Source: Cellvibrio sp. KY-GH-1
Lineage (GTDB): Bacteria > Pseudomonadota > Gammaproteobacteria > Pseudomonadales > Cellvibrionaceae
Assembly: GCF_008806975.1 (NCBI RefSeq)
Contig: NZ_CP031728.1
Span: 3,245,501 to 3,309,500 of the forward strand
Direction of reading: 5' to 3'
Length of the DNA stretch: 64,000 nt
The notes beneath the pieces are model-generated. The model ran no database searches. It was not told the DNA's origin and saw nothing but the letters and a program-made list of their open reading frames with translations. How positions within the stretch are numbered: the first letter of the stretch is position 1; the number at the start of each line of letters is the position of its first letter. A program made the position numbers and the translations under genes. Of this stretch, positions 9,933 through 19,888 are shown in pieces.

Positions 9933-11936
9933 ATGAATAAATTATCCATTGTCGCTCAGGTTATTTTTGGTTTTTCGGTATTGCTGGCATTACAACTAGT
10001 GGTAGCCACATTTAGCGTTACCAGCCAGAAACACTTATCAGGCAATATCGATCTCTCCTCTGGCGTGGTCACTCCTTTACTACAATCTAGCGCACTTCTC
10101 ACCCAGAATTTGCAGGGCGCAGCCCAAACTGTAAGCCAACATGCAGCCGAACAGGAGTTGAATCGACTTACTGTTTTGCAAAATAAATTTACTGAATTTC
10201 AGCAAGGTTATCGCAAAGAATATAGTATTGCGGAAGACTACGCTAAAGATTTCCCTGACATTGCAGACCGACTGGAGGAATTGAATCGAGTAACTGAATT
10301 TACTTTTATCCAAGCAGGGGCACACCTAAAAGCTCACGAAAAAATGCTACACGCACGCAATAATGAATTCGAGGCACTGCGTCAATTTGAAGATAAATGG
10401 CAATATTTCAGCGCAGAAATGAAAGACATCCGCTTTAATATGTCCGATTCGGATATCCCCTCTCAATGGCTGTTAGCATCTATAGAGCAGGATGCGAATG
10501 AGGCGTCCGCACTACTTTCTAAAATACCTTCTATTCATGCCAGTGTCGAACTGGAAGAACGCGCTAAAGAGCTACATTATTTCTGGAAAAATATTGACCG
10601 AAAAAATTTCGTTTTGGAAGAACGATTTCCGAAAGTTGCCGAACCATTGCGCACTTCTGTTGAAATTTTACAAAAACACATTACCGCTGACAACGGAGTC
10701 TTGCATCAGCAACAACAATTACTCGTCTCGGAAGCAGAAAGCCGAAAACTTTTACAGGCATTAGTCGCCGAATTGGACAAGAGCATGGCCAAGCTAGCAG
10801 AACTGAACAAACATTTAAAATCTGTTTCAGATAATTCCAGCTCGCACACAAAGGCCGCTATATCTAGCGGAGGCATGACAATCTGGATTGTATTTTTCAT
10901 ATCTCTACTTGTCGGTATTGCAGTAGCAGCAAAAGTCGTTGCTGGAGTACGTAAGCCAATTAAACAGTTAGTAGTGCGACTGGAGGCTTTGGCGAAAAAT
11001 GATTTGCGCGATTCCCATGAAAAATCTAACTCAGGTGAATTTGGTGAAATATCCCTCTCTTTGGACAAATTGGCAAGCAATCTCACCTGTATTATTCGCA
11101 ATCTTAAAGACCAAAGCGGGCGCTTATTGAACATGGCAGACAGTTCCAGCCGAATTAGCTCCAATTCAAGGCAGCAAATTGATTTTCAAAAATCGCAGGC
11201 AGAAAACCTCGCGTCCGCTGTGACTGAAATGGAGCAGACTGCGCGCCATGTCGCAAATAATGCACGCGACACGAACGATGTGGTGTTTGATATTTATTCT
11301 TCGACAAAATCTGGGCAGCAAGTCGTCAACCGAAATAAGGACCTAATCGGGAGCCTGAACAGCGAATTAAACACAGCTACCCAAGTGGTGGATAGCTTAC
11401 GTAAAAATTCCGATGGTATTGGCTCAATTATTTCAGTGATTAACGGTATCGCTTCACAAACTAATTTGCTTGCACTGAATGCTGCGATTGAAGCCGCCCG
11501 TGCGGGCGAACAAGGGCGTGGTTTTGCCGTGGTGGCTGATGAAGTACGCACTCTTGCCACACAAACGCAAGCTTCCACAGCTGAAATCACCGAGATGATC
11601 GCCAATTTGCAAAGTAGCGCAGTACAAGCGACCGACATAATGCAGCGCAATAAACATGTCGCCACTTCATGTGTTGAGCAATCTGATTTAGCTAGTGAAG
11701 CACTTGCCGTAATCGCCAATGGTCTGGACCAGATTAAGGATATGACCGCCGCTATTGCCCAAGCGGTCAGTGAGCAGAGCAGTGTCGCCACCGAACTGGC
11801 AAGGGGAGTGGTCAGGATGTCGGATATAGCAGACAGCGTGCAGCTCGAAGCCATAGAGCTAGAGGAGTCCAGTAACGCGCTCAAGCAAATGGCGCATCAG
11901 CAAGAACAAGTAACAGCAAATTTTGTGCTGCCATGA
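9933..11936 (+). CDS. Methyl-accepting chemotaxis protein
   Basis: This 667-residue transmembrane chemoreceptor has a first membrane segment at about residues 7-28 and a long helical periplasmic region of roughly 285 residues. The second membrane segment is at about 314-338 ([20 protein letters not shown]), followed by a HAMP region and a cytoplasmic coiled-coil signalling domain. The hairpin tip is unmistakable near residues 500-545 ([19 protein letters not shown], then [15 protein letters not shown]). The periplasmic part is large enough for a helical-bimodular type sensor. It follows the orphan solute-binding protein closely, suggesting that the receptor reads the ligand-loaded binding protein. 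No C-terminal CheR-binding pentapeptide is evident. Its role would be taxis toward products of the hydrolases encoded here. Confidence 0.93.
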   Translation: MNKLSIVAQVIFGFSVLLALQLVVATFSVTSQKHLSGNIDLSSGVVTPLLQSSALLTQNLQGAAQTVSQHAAEQELNRLTVLQNKFTEFQQGYRKEYSIAEDYAKDFPDIADRLEELNRVTEFTFIQAGAHLKAHEKMLHARNNEFEALRQFEDKWQYFSAEMKDIRFNMSDSDIPSQWLLASIEQDANEASALLSKIPSIHASVELEERAKELHYFWKNIDRKNFVLEERFPKVAEPLRTSVEILQKHITADNGVLHQQQQLLVSEAESRKLLQALVAELDKSMAKLAELNKHLKSVSDNSSSHTKAAISSGGMTIWIVFFISLLVGIAVAAKVVAGVRKPIKQLVVRLEALAKNDLRDSHEKSNSGEFGEISLSLDKLASNLTCIIRNLKDQSGRLLNMADSSSRISSNSRQQIDFQKSQAENLASAVTEMEQTARHVANNARDTNDVVFDIYSSTKSGQQVVNRNKDLIGSLNSELNTATQVVDSLRKNSDGIGSIISVINGIASQTNLLALNAAIEAARAGEQGRGFAVVADEVRTLATQTQASTAEITEMIANLQSSAVQATDIMQRNKHVATSCVEQSDLASEALAVIANGLDQIKDMTAAIAQAVSEQSSVATELARGVVRMSDIADSVQLEAIELEESSNALKQMAHQQEQVTANFVLP

Positions 11937-12022
11937 CGTTCGCGTTATTTCAAATACCACTCTGTCAGAAACAACAGAAAAAGTATCACTACCGATTATT
12001 TAAATTTGGAAGGTAAAATCCT

Positions 12023-13507
12023 ATGGAATTCGTTAAATTACAATCATCACTTCTACTTGCAACTGGACTTTTCTTAAGCACCTCCAGTCAAGCATTTGAC
12101 TACTTTGTGAAGCGTGATGGATCGCAACTAATGGATGGAAAAAATGCCCTACGCTTTGCTGGAATACATGCCCCAGAACTACACAGAATAGAGGATGACG
12201 CCAAAGGAGTATGCAAAGCAGATCCGCGCGGCTGGGGACAATATTTTAAATGGCCAACCGCTGACGAACAGGAAAATTGGTTCCAATCATTAGCATTTAC
12301 CGGCCACAAGGTAATGCGCACTTATGTCTTATCCGTAGAACAAGAATTTGATCCAAACTGCCAAAGGGAGACACATATTTCCAAACCATTGAAGGGAAAA
12401 ATTACTCCACAATTAAACGAATCCGCGATGGTGCATTATGATCGAATGATCGCACTGGCTGAAAAATATAATGTTCGTCTGATACTTCCTTTCATCGATC
12501 ATTGGCCGTGGTGGGGTGGGCGAGAACAACTTGCTGCATTCTACGGTGAAGCGCCAGAGGATTTTTACAACATAAACAGTAAAACCTATGCCGCTTATTT
12601 AAGTATTATTGAGCAAGTTATCAACCGCAAAAACACAATTACCGGCCGATTGTATCGCGATGAGAAAGCCATCATGGCGTGGGAGACCGGTAATGAATTA
12701 AAAGATACTACGGCTGAGTTTTTACAAAGCACTGCAGCGCATATTAAATCGCTTGATAAAAATCATCTGGTGATGGACGGCAACTACACCCAAATCCATG
12801 ACTTTGCACTAAAAGACCCCAACGTCGATATCATTTCCAATCATTATTATGAGAATGTGGGCAACCTAAGCCCTGCCACTGTCAGCAAAGACTTGCAAAA
12901 AATCGCAGGAAACAAGGTGTATGTAGTTGGTGAATTTGGATTGCTGGATATCGATCAACTTTCAGCGATTGCTAACGCCGCCATCAAACAGGATTATCAA
13001 GGGCATAAAACTGCTGGCTTTTTTATTTGGGGATTGCGCGGACATCGCCACGACGGTGGCTTTTATTGGCACTTGGAACCAGCTAATAACAAAACTTATA
13101 GCTATCACATTCCTGGATTTCCGGAGGGAGAGTCGAATCAAGAATCGGCAGTAATTGATTTAGTGCGAGAATCTATAGCTCACATGAACGGCGATAAAAA
13201 CGTTGCTCCATTACCGAAACCTCTGCCCCCAAAACTTCGCCCTATCAGGGATCAAAAAGATATTCGGTGGATGGGAGCCGCAGTCGGTCGCTATTATCGT
13301 ATCGAACGCTCAACGACTATCAACGGACCATGGAAAATTATTGGCGATAATATATCTGACGGCATCAACCGATTTGACCCCTCCACTATGACTTTATTTT
13401 CCGACACGGATAGTGTCAGCAAAGGCACTTATTATTATCGCGTTATCGCCATTAATGAATCTGGAGAGTCGGCACCCTCCGATGTGGTGATGTTTTTGCT
13501 TCGCTAG
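12023..13507 (+). CDS. Secreted GH5-type beta-mannanase/glycosidase with C-terminal Fn3-like domain
   Basis: The 494-residue product has a signal peptide (cleavage near SQAF, residue 24) and a GH5-like clan A barrel over roughly residues 27-390. Probable catalytic residues are E225 in WETGNEL (acid/base) and E304 in VVGEFG (nucleophile). The usual NEP is NEL here, a departure seen in divergent clan A members. After a proline-rich hinge (PLPKPLPPK) comes a fibronectin-III-like domain (about 405-494) ending in YYYRVIAINESGESAPSD. GGAAGG precedes the ATG. It lacks the CBM5/CBM10 modules of the neighbouring mannanases, so action on soluble oligosaccharides or in the periplasm is likely. The exact GH5 subfamily and specificity are not certain. 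Confidence 0.78.
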   Translation: MEFVKLQSSLLLATGLFLSTSSQAFDYFVKRDGSQLMDGKNALRFAGIHAPELHRIEDDAKGVCKADPRGWGQYFKWPTADEQENWFQSLAFTGHKVMRTYVLSVEQEFDPNCQRETHISKPLKGKITPQLNESAMVHYDRMIALAEKYNVRLILPFIDHWPWWGGREQLAAFYGEAPEDFYNINSKTYAAYLSIIEQVINRKNTITGRLYRDEKAIMAWETGNELKDTTAEFLQSTAAHIKSLDKNHLVMDGNYTQIHDFALKDPNVDIISNHYYENVGNLSPATVSKDLQKIAGNKVYVVGEFGLLDIDQLSAIANAAIKQDYQGHKTAGFFIWGLRGHRHDGGFYWHLEPANNKTYSYHIPGFPEGESNQESAVIDLVRESIAHMNGDKNVAPLPKPLPPKLRPIRDQKDIRWMGAAVGRYYRIERSTTINGPWKIIGDNISDGINRFDPSTMTLFSDTDSVSKGTYYYRVIAINESGESAPSDVVMFLLR

Positions 13508-13552
13508 CATCACGCAGTGGCGATCAACAAAACATTTAATTACGAACCAATT

Positions 13553-13576
13553 TTCTTCCCCTTTAAAGGGGAAGAA
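13553..13576. terminator. Perfect 24-bp palindrome between convergent genes
   Basis: TTCTTCCCCTTT and its exact complement lie between the converging ends of the GH5 gene and the sensor gene. It can form a stem on both strands, so a bidirectional terminator is plausible, although the T-runs are short. Confidence 0.45.
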
Positions 13577-13620
13577 TCACTACAAACATATCAAAACCCA
13601 AATGGGTCACACTAATGCTT

Positions 13621-16600
13621 TCACTCTTTTGGACTCGCAAGAACGATACGATCACGCCCTGACTTCTTAGCTTCATACATTGCAGTATCAGCTCGTTTCA
13701 AAGCAGATTCAAAAGAGTCAACTTCTGACACCATCGCAAAGCCGGCACTAACCGTTACTTTTGCAATCCCATCCAATCCAAAATTAAATTCTCGTATCGC
13801 AATACGCACCTTATCAATTAATTCCATCCCATCCTCGGGATCACGGACAACACAGATTAAAACAAATTCTTCTCCACCCCACCGTCCAAAGTGGTCACTA
13901 TGACGGATGGTATCCTTTGCAATTCTCGCAACATTTTTCAAAACATAATCACCCGAATCGTGCCCACATCGATCATTTATTAGCTTGAAATGATCAACAT
14001 CAAACAAAGCAACCCCCACCCCCCTCTTGGTTTCTGAATTTGAAAAAACACCTTCAGCGATCTGCCCCAATCCAAATCGATTGTAGACACCGGTTAGCGC
14101 GTCTTTGGTAGCTTGTGCTTGATAAGCTCGCGCATTTGCGCGCAGCACAATGTGGCTATGGCGATAGTAAAGCGCTGAAAAAATGATGATCACGTACAGA
14201 ACATATGCCCACCAAGTTCTCCAAGGTGGAGCCTGTATCCTCACTTCAAGTGACTGCCCAGTATACCAATGCTCGTCGTCATTCGATGCACGCACTCGAA
14301 AAGTATATTTTCCAGGCCCTAGATTTGTGTATACCGCATTCGCATTGCGCCCAACATCTATCCAGTCTTGGTCAAAACCATCTAACTTATAACTATAGTG
14401 AATTGTTTTTGAGTTGCGGTAATCCAGCGCAGAAAATCCAAAAGTAAACATTGAGTCTTTGTAAGACAGGGATATCTTATCAGCGATAAAAATAGGGACT
14501 TTTAACGGTGAGTTTTCGCCAAGATTGACCTCCTTATTAAAGATTCGAAAACTAACCAACCTGATTGGAGGTGGAGCCGAATCGCTTCTCAGCTCGGCGG
14601 GATGAAAGCTTGTAATACCCTCCGAGCTTCCGAAATATAATCTTCCGTTGCGATCCTTCAGAAGTGCTTCACGATTATAATTACTACCTGCCAACTCGGC
14701 CTCGCGGCCGAAAATCGTAATCTTCTCGGAGAGTGAATCAATTTTTACAAGCCCGTTCCCCGTTGCTAACCATATGTTTTGGTTGTCATCTTCCAATATT
14801 CCCGAGACATTCTGAGATGGCAGCCCATCACTTGTGTCTAAATATCGAAACTCCTTCGAGCGAGTATCAAAAATATTAACACCTCGATGCTGGGTACCGA
14901 TCCAAACTCTCCCCTTGCTATCCTCAAAGAATGCCTTGGTATTCTTGCTATTGGTGGAATTTGAAAAGCCAGTTTCATAAGGAATCTGGGTAAATGTTTC
15001 ATTTTTCAGATTGAAAACGTTAACGCCTGTATAGCCACCAAGCCACAAATTTCCCTTGCTATCAGCCATCAGGGATGAAATGAAGTTGCCGGTGATGCCA
15101 CCTTTTATTTTTGGATCATGATAATAATGAATGAAACTATCAGTGCTTTTTTCGTATCGATTTAAACCGCCGGTCTCAGTAGCAATCCAGATATTATCGT
15201 TACGATCTTTTGTGATGTCCCAGATAAACTCACTATTAATAGACCCGCTCTCGCTTGGATTTGGAAAGTAGCGTGAAAATATGCCACTGTGTGGGTTTAA
15301 CCGGTGCAATCCACCACCCCAAGTTCCTACCCATATTTGACCATCACTGTCTTCCTCAAGCGCCAAAACGGCATTGGCCCGCAAGGCAGCAGGATCGGTA
15401 GGATTGGCTAAGTATCGAGTTACCTTTCCAGTCGCTGGATCCAGCCTGTTTAAACCACCTTCAGTTCCAACCCAAAGCATGCCATCAGCAGCTTCAATAA
15501 TTCTTAAGATGGAATTATTAGAAAGGCTGAAGGGATCGGAGGGCTGCGTAATGAAATGTCGAAATTTGTTGGTATTCCGACTATAAAAACTCACACCAGA
15601 AGGTGATGCACCGAACCAAAGGTCATTATTGTTATCTTCATAAATAACGCGAAGCTGGTCAGAGACCAGACTCGTTAAGTCATAGGGACGGTGTCGGTAG
15701 TGGACAAAATGCTCGGACTCCTCGTCAAATCTTGCCAACCCTCGTTGGTCTATCGCAAACAATATATTTCCCGCAGCATCTTCTTTAATGTCCCATATAA
15801 TGTTTCCGCCAATAGAGCCTGACACATCCGCATTGTAGACATAGCGCTGAAAAATCTCAGATCCTGCGTCCAGCCTACTAACACCATTACCATAGGTGCC
15901 AAACCAAATTCTACCGCGAGAATCTTGCAGCACAGAGCGCACACTATTATGGCCAAGTGATCCTGAATCCTGAGGATTATGCAAAAAGTAGTTAAACTTT
16001 TCTGTATTAGGATTTAAGACAGCGACCCCCATCCCGGCAGTCGCTAACCAAACATTTTTTTTGTCATCAATTAGTATGTCGCGAATCTGTTCTATATTCG
16101 GCTCTATGGTAAGAGGAGGGCGCGGTAAGAAAAAACGCATGTGTTGCTGGGAAGGATCAATTACATACAAACCTCTTGCCGTCCCTACATACAACTGATC
16201 ATTTGCATCAATTTCTAAGGCCGATACTGAATCGACATCAATAGTAAATGAGCCGATAGTTGTTACTCGCTCGAAACGATTGACGCCAATATCGTAACGA
16301 ATCAGACCCTCCTCGGTTGCAAGCCATAAAGTGTTTTTTGAATCCACTACCATCTGAAATATATAGTTTAAGGGTAAAGAGCCATCACCACTCAAATCAG
16401 ATTTGAAATAAAGCAGCGTGCGTCCGTCGTAACGAGCCAAGCCGTTTTCACCACCGATCCAAATGAAGCCTAACTTGTCTTGGACTATCGCGTTCACTCC
16501 CCCTAGCTCCTGCCTGGCGCGATCTTGATTATCGAAGGGCGTCGTGAACCGCATTTCGGGATAATCGATTATCGATGTTTCTGAAAATCCATTCGCACTA

Positions 16601-16659
16601 CCGGAAAGAAGAAAAATCGATAGGAGGTTGCACACATATCTTTTAAGAATTGATTTCAC
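13621..16659 (-). CDS. Periplasmic beta-propeller sensor fused to a diguanylate cyclase
   Basis: The product has a signal sequence, about a dozen Reg_prop-type propeller repeats (recurring IWIGT/LWLAT/GLxRYD motifs up to about residue 650), a Y_Y_Y domain (about 735-800, GPGKYTFRVRASN), one membrane segment (WWAYVLYVIIIFSALYY) and a C-terminal GGDEF domain. The active-site loop is GGEEF near residue 927, and RHSD five residues before it is an intact inhibitory I-site. This is the sensory half of Bacteroidetes hybrid two-component sensors with c-di-GMP synthesis as output in place of a kinase. GTG 16659 is preferred because GAAGG lies seven bases upstream; ATG at 16677 has no visible ribosome site. 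Sensing of a mannan fragment is inferred from position. Confidence 0.88.
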   Translation of the reverse strand: MKSILKRYVCNLLSIFLLSGSANGFSETSIIDYPEMRFTTPFDNQDRARQELGGVNAIVQDKLGFIWIGGENGLARYDGRTLLYFKSDLSGDGSLPLNYIFQMVVDSKNTLWLATEEGLIRYDIGVNRFERVTTIGSFTIDVDSVSALEIDANDQLYVGTARGLYVIDPSQQHMRFFLPRPPLTIEPNIEQIRDILIDDKKNVWLATAGMGVAVLNPNTEKFNYFLHNPQDSGSLGHNSVRSVLQDSRGRIWFGTYGNGVSRLDAGSEIFQRYVYNADVSGSIGGNIIWDIKEDAAGNILFAIDQRGLARFDEESEHFVHYRHRPYDLTSLVSDQLRVIYEDNNNDLWFGASPSGVSFYSRNTNKFRHFITQPSDPFSLSNNSILRIIEAADGMLWVGTEGGLNRLDPATGKVTRYLANPTDPAALRANAVLALEEDSDGQIWVGTWGGGLHRLNPHSGIFSRYFPNPSESGSINSEFIWDITKDRNDNIWIATETGGLNRYEKSTDSFIHYYHDPKIKGGITGNFISSLMADSKGNLWLGGYTGVNVFNLKNETFTQIPYETGFSNSTNSKNTKAFFEDSKGRVWIGTQHRGVNIFDTRSKEFRYLDTSDGLPSQNVSGILEDDNQNIWLATGNGLVKIDSLSEKITIFGREAELAGSNYNREALLKDRNGRLYFGSSEGITSFHPAELRSDSAPPPIRLVSFRIFNKEVNLGENSPLKVPIFIADKISLSYKDSMFTFGFSALDYRNSKTIHYSYKLDGFDQDWIDVGRNANAVYTNLGPGKYTFRVRASNDDEHWYTGQSLEVRIQAPPWRTWWAYVLYVIIIFSALYYRHSHIVLRANARAYQAQATKDALTGVYNRFGLGQIAEGVFSNSETKRGVGVALFDVDHFKLINDRCGHDSGDYVLKNVARIAKDTIRHSDHFGRWGGEEFVLICVVRDPEDGMELIDKVRIAIREFNFGLDGIAKVTVSAGFAMVSEVDSFESALKRADTAMYEAKKSGRDRIVLASPKE

Positions 16660-16886
16660 TCGATTGCCTTCGCGCATCAATTAAAAGCGGTAGTCAGGGG
16701 GCTCAAAGTCGGGCTTTAAACTATTAAAAGAGTAGCAGAAAGAATAGGAAACCCCTTGAACAAACCTTTGTCGTTCATAGCACTATGAGCATAGAGCTAA
16801 GAGTCTATTTTCCGCCCCCAGAAACGCATGGAGGACACCGTAGCCATACCCCACCCCCCTCTAATTTCGCCTCACCCACTAAAATT

Positions 16887-16900
16887 TGTAATCGGTTACG
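16887..16900. promoter_or_regulatory. Distal LacI-type operator upstream of GH5 mannanase
   Basis: TGTAATCGGTTACG matches the locus operator at 13 of 14 positions. It pairs with the site at 17015, at a distance of 128 bases, a layout that could allow repressor looping. Confidence 0.62.
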
Positions 16901-17014
16901 ATTTCCGTTAAAAATCAACTTAGAATAAATTGTTTAAAATCAATAATTTAAAAATTTTAAGCAAATAAACCACTAATCCACCCTATCCTAAAAGCATGTT
17001 TTATGACCATAATA

Positions 17015-17028
17015 TGTAATCGGTTACA
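17015..17028. promoter_or_regulatory. Proximal LacI-type operator upstream of GH5 mannanase
   Basis: TGTAATCGGTTACA is a near-perfect palindrome with a CG centre, located about 255 bases before the mannanase start codon. Confidence 0.68.
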
Positions 17029-17281
17029 AACAATGTTATCTATTTTCGAATTTGCCTAACCAATAAAACCTATAAGCGGTTCGAGAATGCAATCTGCAAG
17101 ACCTCCCGATCTTATGAACGTGACAAATATAAAAATCGAACTGAGGAATAAGACAATGCCCCGGAGTGGGATTTGAGGGAATTCGCAAGTATGAGAAGTT
17201 TTTTTCAGCAGGAGGTATTCATGCTGCTATTTCCACCTTGCGCTGGTTTACATAAATCTAATATCAACTGGCAGGTATTCT

Positions 17282-19789
17282 ATGAAACTTTTTACTTCTT
17301 CCCCTATGTGGGCGGGTGCCCTATTGGCGACTCTCAGTTGGCAGGCTTCTGCCGATTGCAATTCATCTGGATGGTCATCTACCACGCAATATCGCGGTGG
17401 TGAATCTATTGTATATCAGGGCAGCGAATTTAAAGCGCGCTATTGGATCAACGTAGGGCAAGCCCCGAATGCATCCAACCCATGGGATGCATGGCAACAT
17501 ATCCAAACCTGTAGCGGAACCTCTGTGTCGTCTGCAAACCCATCGTCGATACCATCAATTTCTTCCAGCAAAAGCTCTGTTATTGCTACCGGGCAGCAGT
17601 GCAATTGGTATGGCAGTGTTTACTCTATTTGTTCACAAACCAATAGTGGTTGGGGATGGGAAAACAATCAAAGCTGTATTGCTTATGCAGATTGCGCTGC
17701 ATTGGCCAGCCCTTACGGAGTGATAGGATCTGCAAGCAGTGCGTCATCAAGTGTGCTTTCCAGCAAAAGCTCATCCAGTATTTCTACTAGCGTTTCAAGC
17801 AGCTCAGTGGGGTCTTCTGTTGTTAGCAGCTCCAGTATTAGCAGCTCAAGCTCTTCAATTAAAAGTTCGGTAAGTTCTCTTTCATCCAGCTCGGTAGCAT
17901 CCGGAATTACTACCTGGAACTACGACGCATCAACCGCTGTAATTACTGCACCAGCAGAGCTAGCGGATGGTGTTGGAAACTTAATGGGCGACGGCAGTGC
18001 TGTGATTTGGAATGTGAATCTGCCAGTGACTGGCGAATATCGCATTACCATTAATTGGAGTGCGCCTTACGGTACTAAAACCAATACCTTAGTGGTGGAT
18101 GGTACAGGCATCAGCAATGTGTTTGCTGAAACCGCTACTCCCGTTGCATACACCCAAACCAAAACACTGATAGCAGGCGCGCATAGTTTTGGTATTCAAG
18201 TAGGTGGCAGCGATTGGGGCTACATGAACGTTCACAGCTTGAAAGTGGAATTGCTAGGCGGCCTTACTGTTACATCGCCTGCCAATTTTGCGCAATTGCC
18301 ATCGGGCAGTAATATTCAAGTGGTGTACACCAAGTTGGGTAGCGGCAATCTTACTTACAGCGTGAACGACGGCACAACGGTTGTGTACACAGGCGCAAGC
18401 CCGCTGACCATTCCAACAAAGGGTGATGGTGTGTATCGCATCAAGCTAGGAATGGAAGGTACAACGCTGAGCAGCAATTTGCGTGTGACTGTAGGTACTA
18501 CCAATTTGCCAGCATTTGTTGAAGCTTCAGGTACTCAGTTTGTATTAGGCAATAAACCATTTTATTTCAATGGTTCAAACCAGTATTACCTGATGTATAA
18601 GCCTGAGTCTATGGCAAATGATTTCTTTGCTCGTGCCAAAGCTTTGGATATGAAAGTAGTGCGTACCTGGATGTTCTGTAATGGTTCATCAACGCACGAC
18701 GGCGTTTGTATCAATAAAAAATCCGGCACTAGTTTTATTTTGGTAAAACCGGAGTCTGAACGCACTGCAGAAGAAAAGGCGCTGATCGCACGCAGCTTCG
18801 AATTGTTCGACAACTATGTTGCACAAGCTGAAGCCAATGATATGCGTTTGGTATTGTCGCTGTCTGACTACTGGGATTACTTCGGCAAGATTGAAGATTA
18901 CGGCCCCTACGGTAGCGCGGCAGGTCGCACACTCTTTAAAACCTTCATCACCAATTTGCTGAATCACGTAAATCCATTAACGGGTAAAGCCTACAAAAAT
19001 GATCCAACGATCATGATGTGGGAATTGGCGAACGAACCGCGTTATACCAATAGCAATTTTGCTGATTTTAAAGTCTGGGTTTCCGATATCGCAGCACACA
19101 TCAAATCGATTGCACCTAATCAATTAGTATCGATTGGTTCTGAATCCTCATTCGGTATTGCTCTGGATGATAGCTACGCATCGCTGGTGGAATTAAATCG
19201 TGACCCAAATATTGACGCAATCAGTGGGCACCTTTATCCAACTGCATGGTCAATGACCGACGAACAAGTACTTGGCAATATTCAAAAGCTCGCCGACCTT
19301 GCGCGTGAAGTTGGTAAGCCTGCGTACATTGGTGAATTGGGTTGGCCGGTTGATAAAAAACGCACCACGGGCTCACAAGTGGAAAATATTCCATCAGGCC
19401 AAGCGGCGATAGACGCTTTCCTTGCGGTGTCTTTGGCACAGCGTGCAAGTTACATGGAAAGCTGGTACGCCAAAGCTTATGCAAATCAAGATGCAATCGG
19501 CGGTTTCCTAATCTGGCAATTGTCTGGCAAAGAATGGGGTAACGGTGGTGTGCCACTGCAGGGCTGTCAATGGTGTGCAGGTCCTTATGGCGAGCCAACC
19601 AATGGCTGGTCGGGTAATCACGACGGCTATCAGTTCTATTGCGCGATTACTCAGGCAGAAATGTCATTGACAGCATTGGGCGCAGTAGGTAGCAATAAAG
19701 AAGGCGACAAAATCCATATGGATTTACACAAGCCAAGTTGTGACGTTATTAAAAACTACTCAGGTAAATATCAATTGCTGACGCAGTAA
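17282..19789 (+). CDS. Secreted multimodular GH5 endo-beta-1,4-mannanase
   Basis: The 835-residue enzyme should cut beta-1,4-mannan outside the cell. In order it has a signal peptide (to about A24), a CBM5-like module (25-77, SSTTQYRGGE and KARYWINVGQ), a CBM10-like module (107-138, CNWYG with paired cysteines), a poly-serine linker (150-207), a CBM35-like beta-sandwich (about 209-327), an Ig-like spacer (328-405) and a GH5 catalytic domain (411-835). The catalytic pair is E585 in ELANEPR (acid/base) and E685 in YIGELGW (nucleophile). The CBM5/CBM10 pair suggests anchoring to crystalline polysaccharide. The last 630 residues are closely paralogous to the C-terminal third of the protein encoded at 36844-42201. 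CAGG lies just upstream of the ATG. Confidence 0.9.
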   Translation: MKLFTSSPMWAGALLATLSWQASADCNSSGWSSTTQYRGGESIVYQGSEFKARYWINVGQAPNASNPWDAWQHIQTCSGTSVSSANPSSIPSISSSKSSVIATGQQCNWYGSVYSICSQTNSGWGWENNQSCIAYADCAALASPYGVIGSASSASSSVLSSKSSSSISTSVSSSSVGSSVVSSSSISSSSSSIKSSVSSLSSSSVASGITTWNYDASTAVITAPAELADGVGNLMGDGSAVIWNVNLPVTGEYRITINWSAPYGTKTNTLVVDGTGISNVFAETATPVAYTQTKTLIAGAHSFGIQVGGSDWGYMNVHSLKVELLGGLTVTSPANFAQLPSGSNIQVVYTKLGSGNLTYSVNDGTTVVYTGASPLTIPTKGDGVYRIKLGMEGTTLSSNLRVTVGTTNLPAFVEASGTQFVLGNKPFYFNGSNQYYLMYKPESMANDFFARAKALDMKVVRTWMFCNGSSTHDGVCINKKSGTSFILVKPESERTAEEKALIARSFELFDNYVAQAEANDMRLVLSLSDYWDYFGKIEDYGPYGSAAGRTLFKTFITNLLNHVNPLTGKAYKNDPTIMMWELANEPRYTNSNFADFKVWVSDIAAHIKSIAPNQLVSIGSESSFGIALDDSYASLVELNRDPNIDAISGHLYPTAWSMTDEQVLGNIQKLADLAREVGKPAYIGELGWPVDKKRTTGSQVENIPSGQAAIDAFLAVSLAQRASYMESWYAKAYANQDAIGGFLIWQLSGKEWGNGGVPLQGCQWCAGPYGEPTNGWSGNHDGYQFYCAITQAEMSLTALGAVGSNKEGDKIHMDLHKPSCDVIKNYSGKYQLLTQ

Positions 19790-19855
19790 TTTAATATCGA
19801 TAACAGGATCTCTCCCCCCCTTCTGATATGAATCTTGTATCAGTAGTTCCCTCTT

Positions 19856-19888
19856 CCTCCGGCTTGTGTATCTGGCCGGGGGTTTTTT
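19856..19888 (+). terminator. Rho-independent terminator after GH5 mannanase
   Basis: An eight-pair stem (CCTCCGGC/GCCGGGGG, with one G-U pair) is followed by six T. A second small hairpin (CTGATA/TATCAG) lies just before it. Confidence 0.85.

Larger units (their letters stand above)
16660..17281. other. Divergent intergenic region between sensor and GH5 mannanase
   Basis: About 620 bases without a supported gene separate the divergent sensor and mannanase genes. The region is AT-rich in its middle and carries two LacI-type operators 128 bases apart. A strong AGGAGG site with an ATG at 17221 opens a short frame that overlaps the mannanase start in another phase. Confidence 0.6.

Noticed and set aside
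17740..17905. Serine-codon repeats as a possible CRISPR or microsatellite array
   Set aside because: They code in frame for a poly-serine linker, with no spacers or constant repeat unit. No CRISPR-like array was found in the window.
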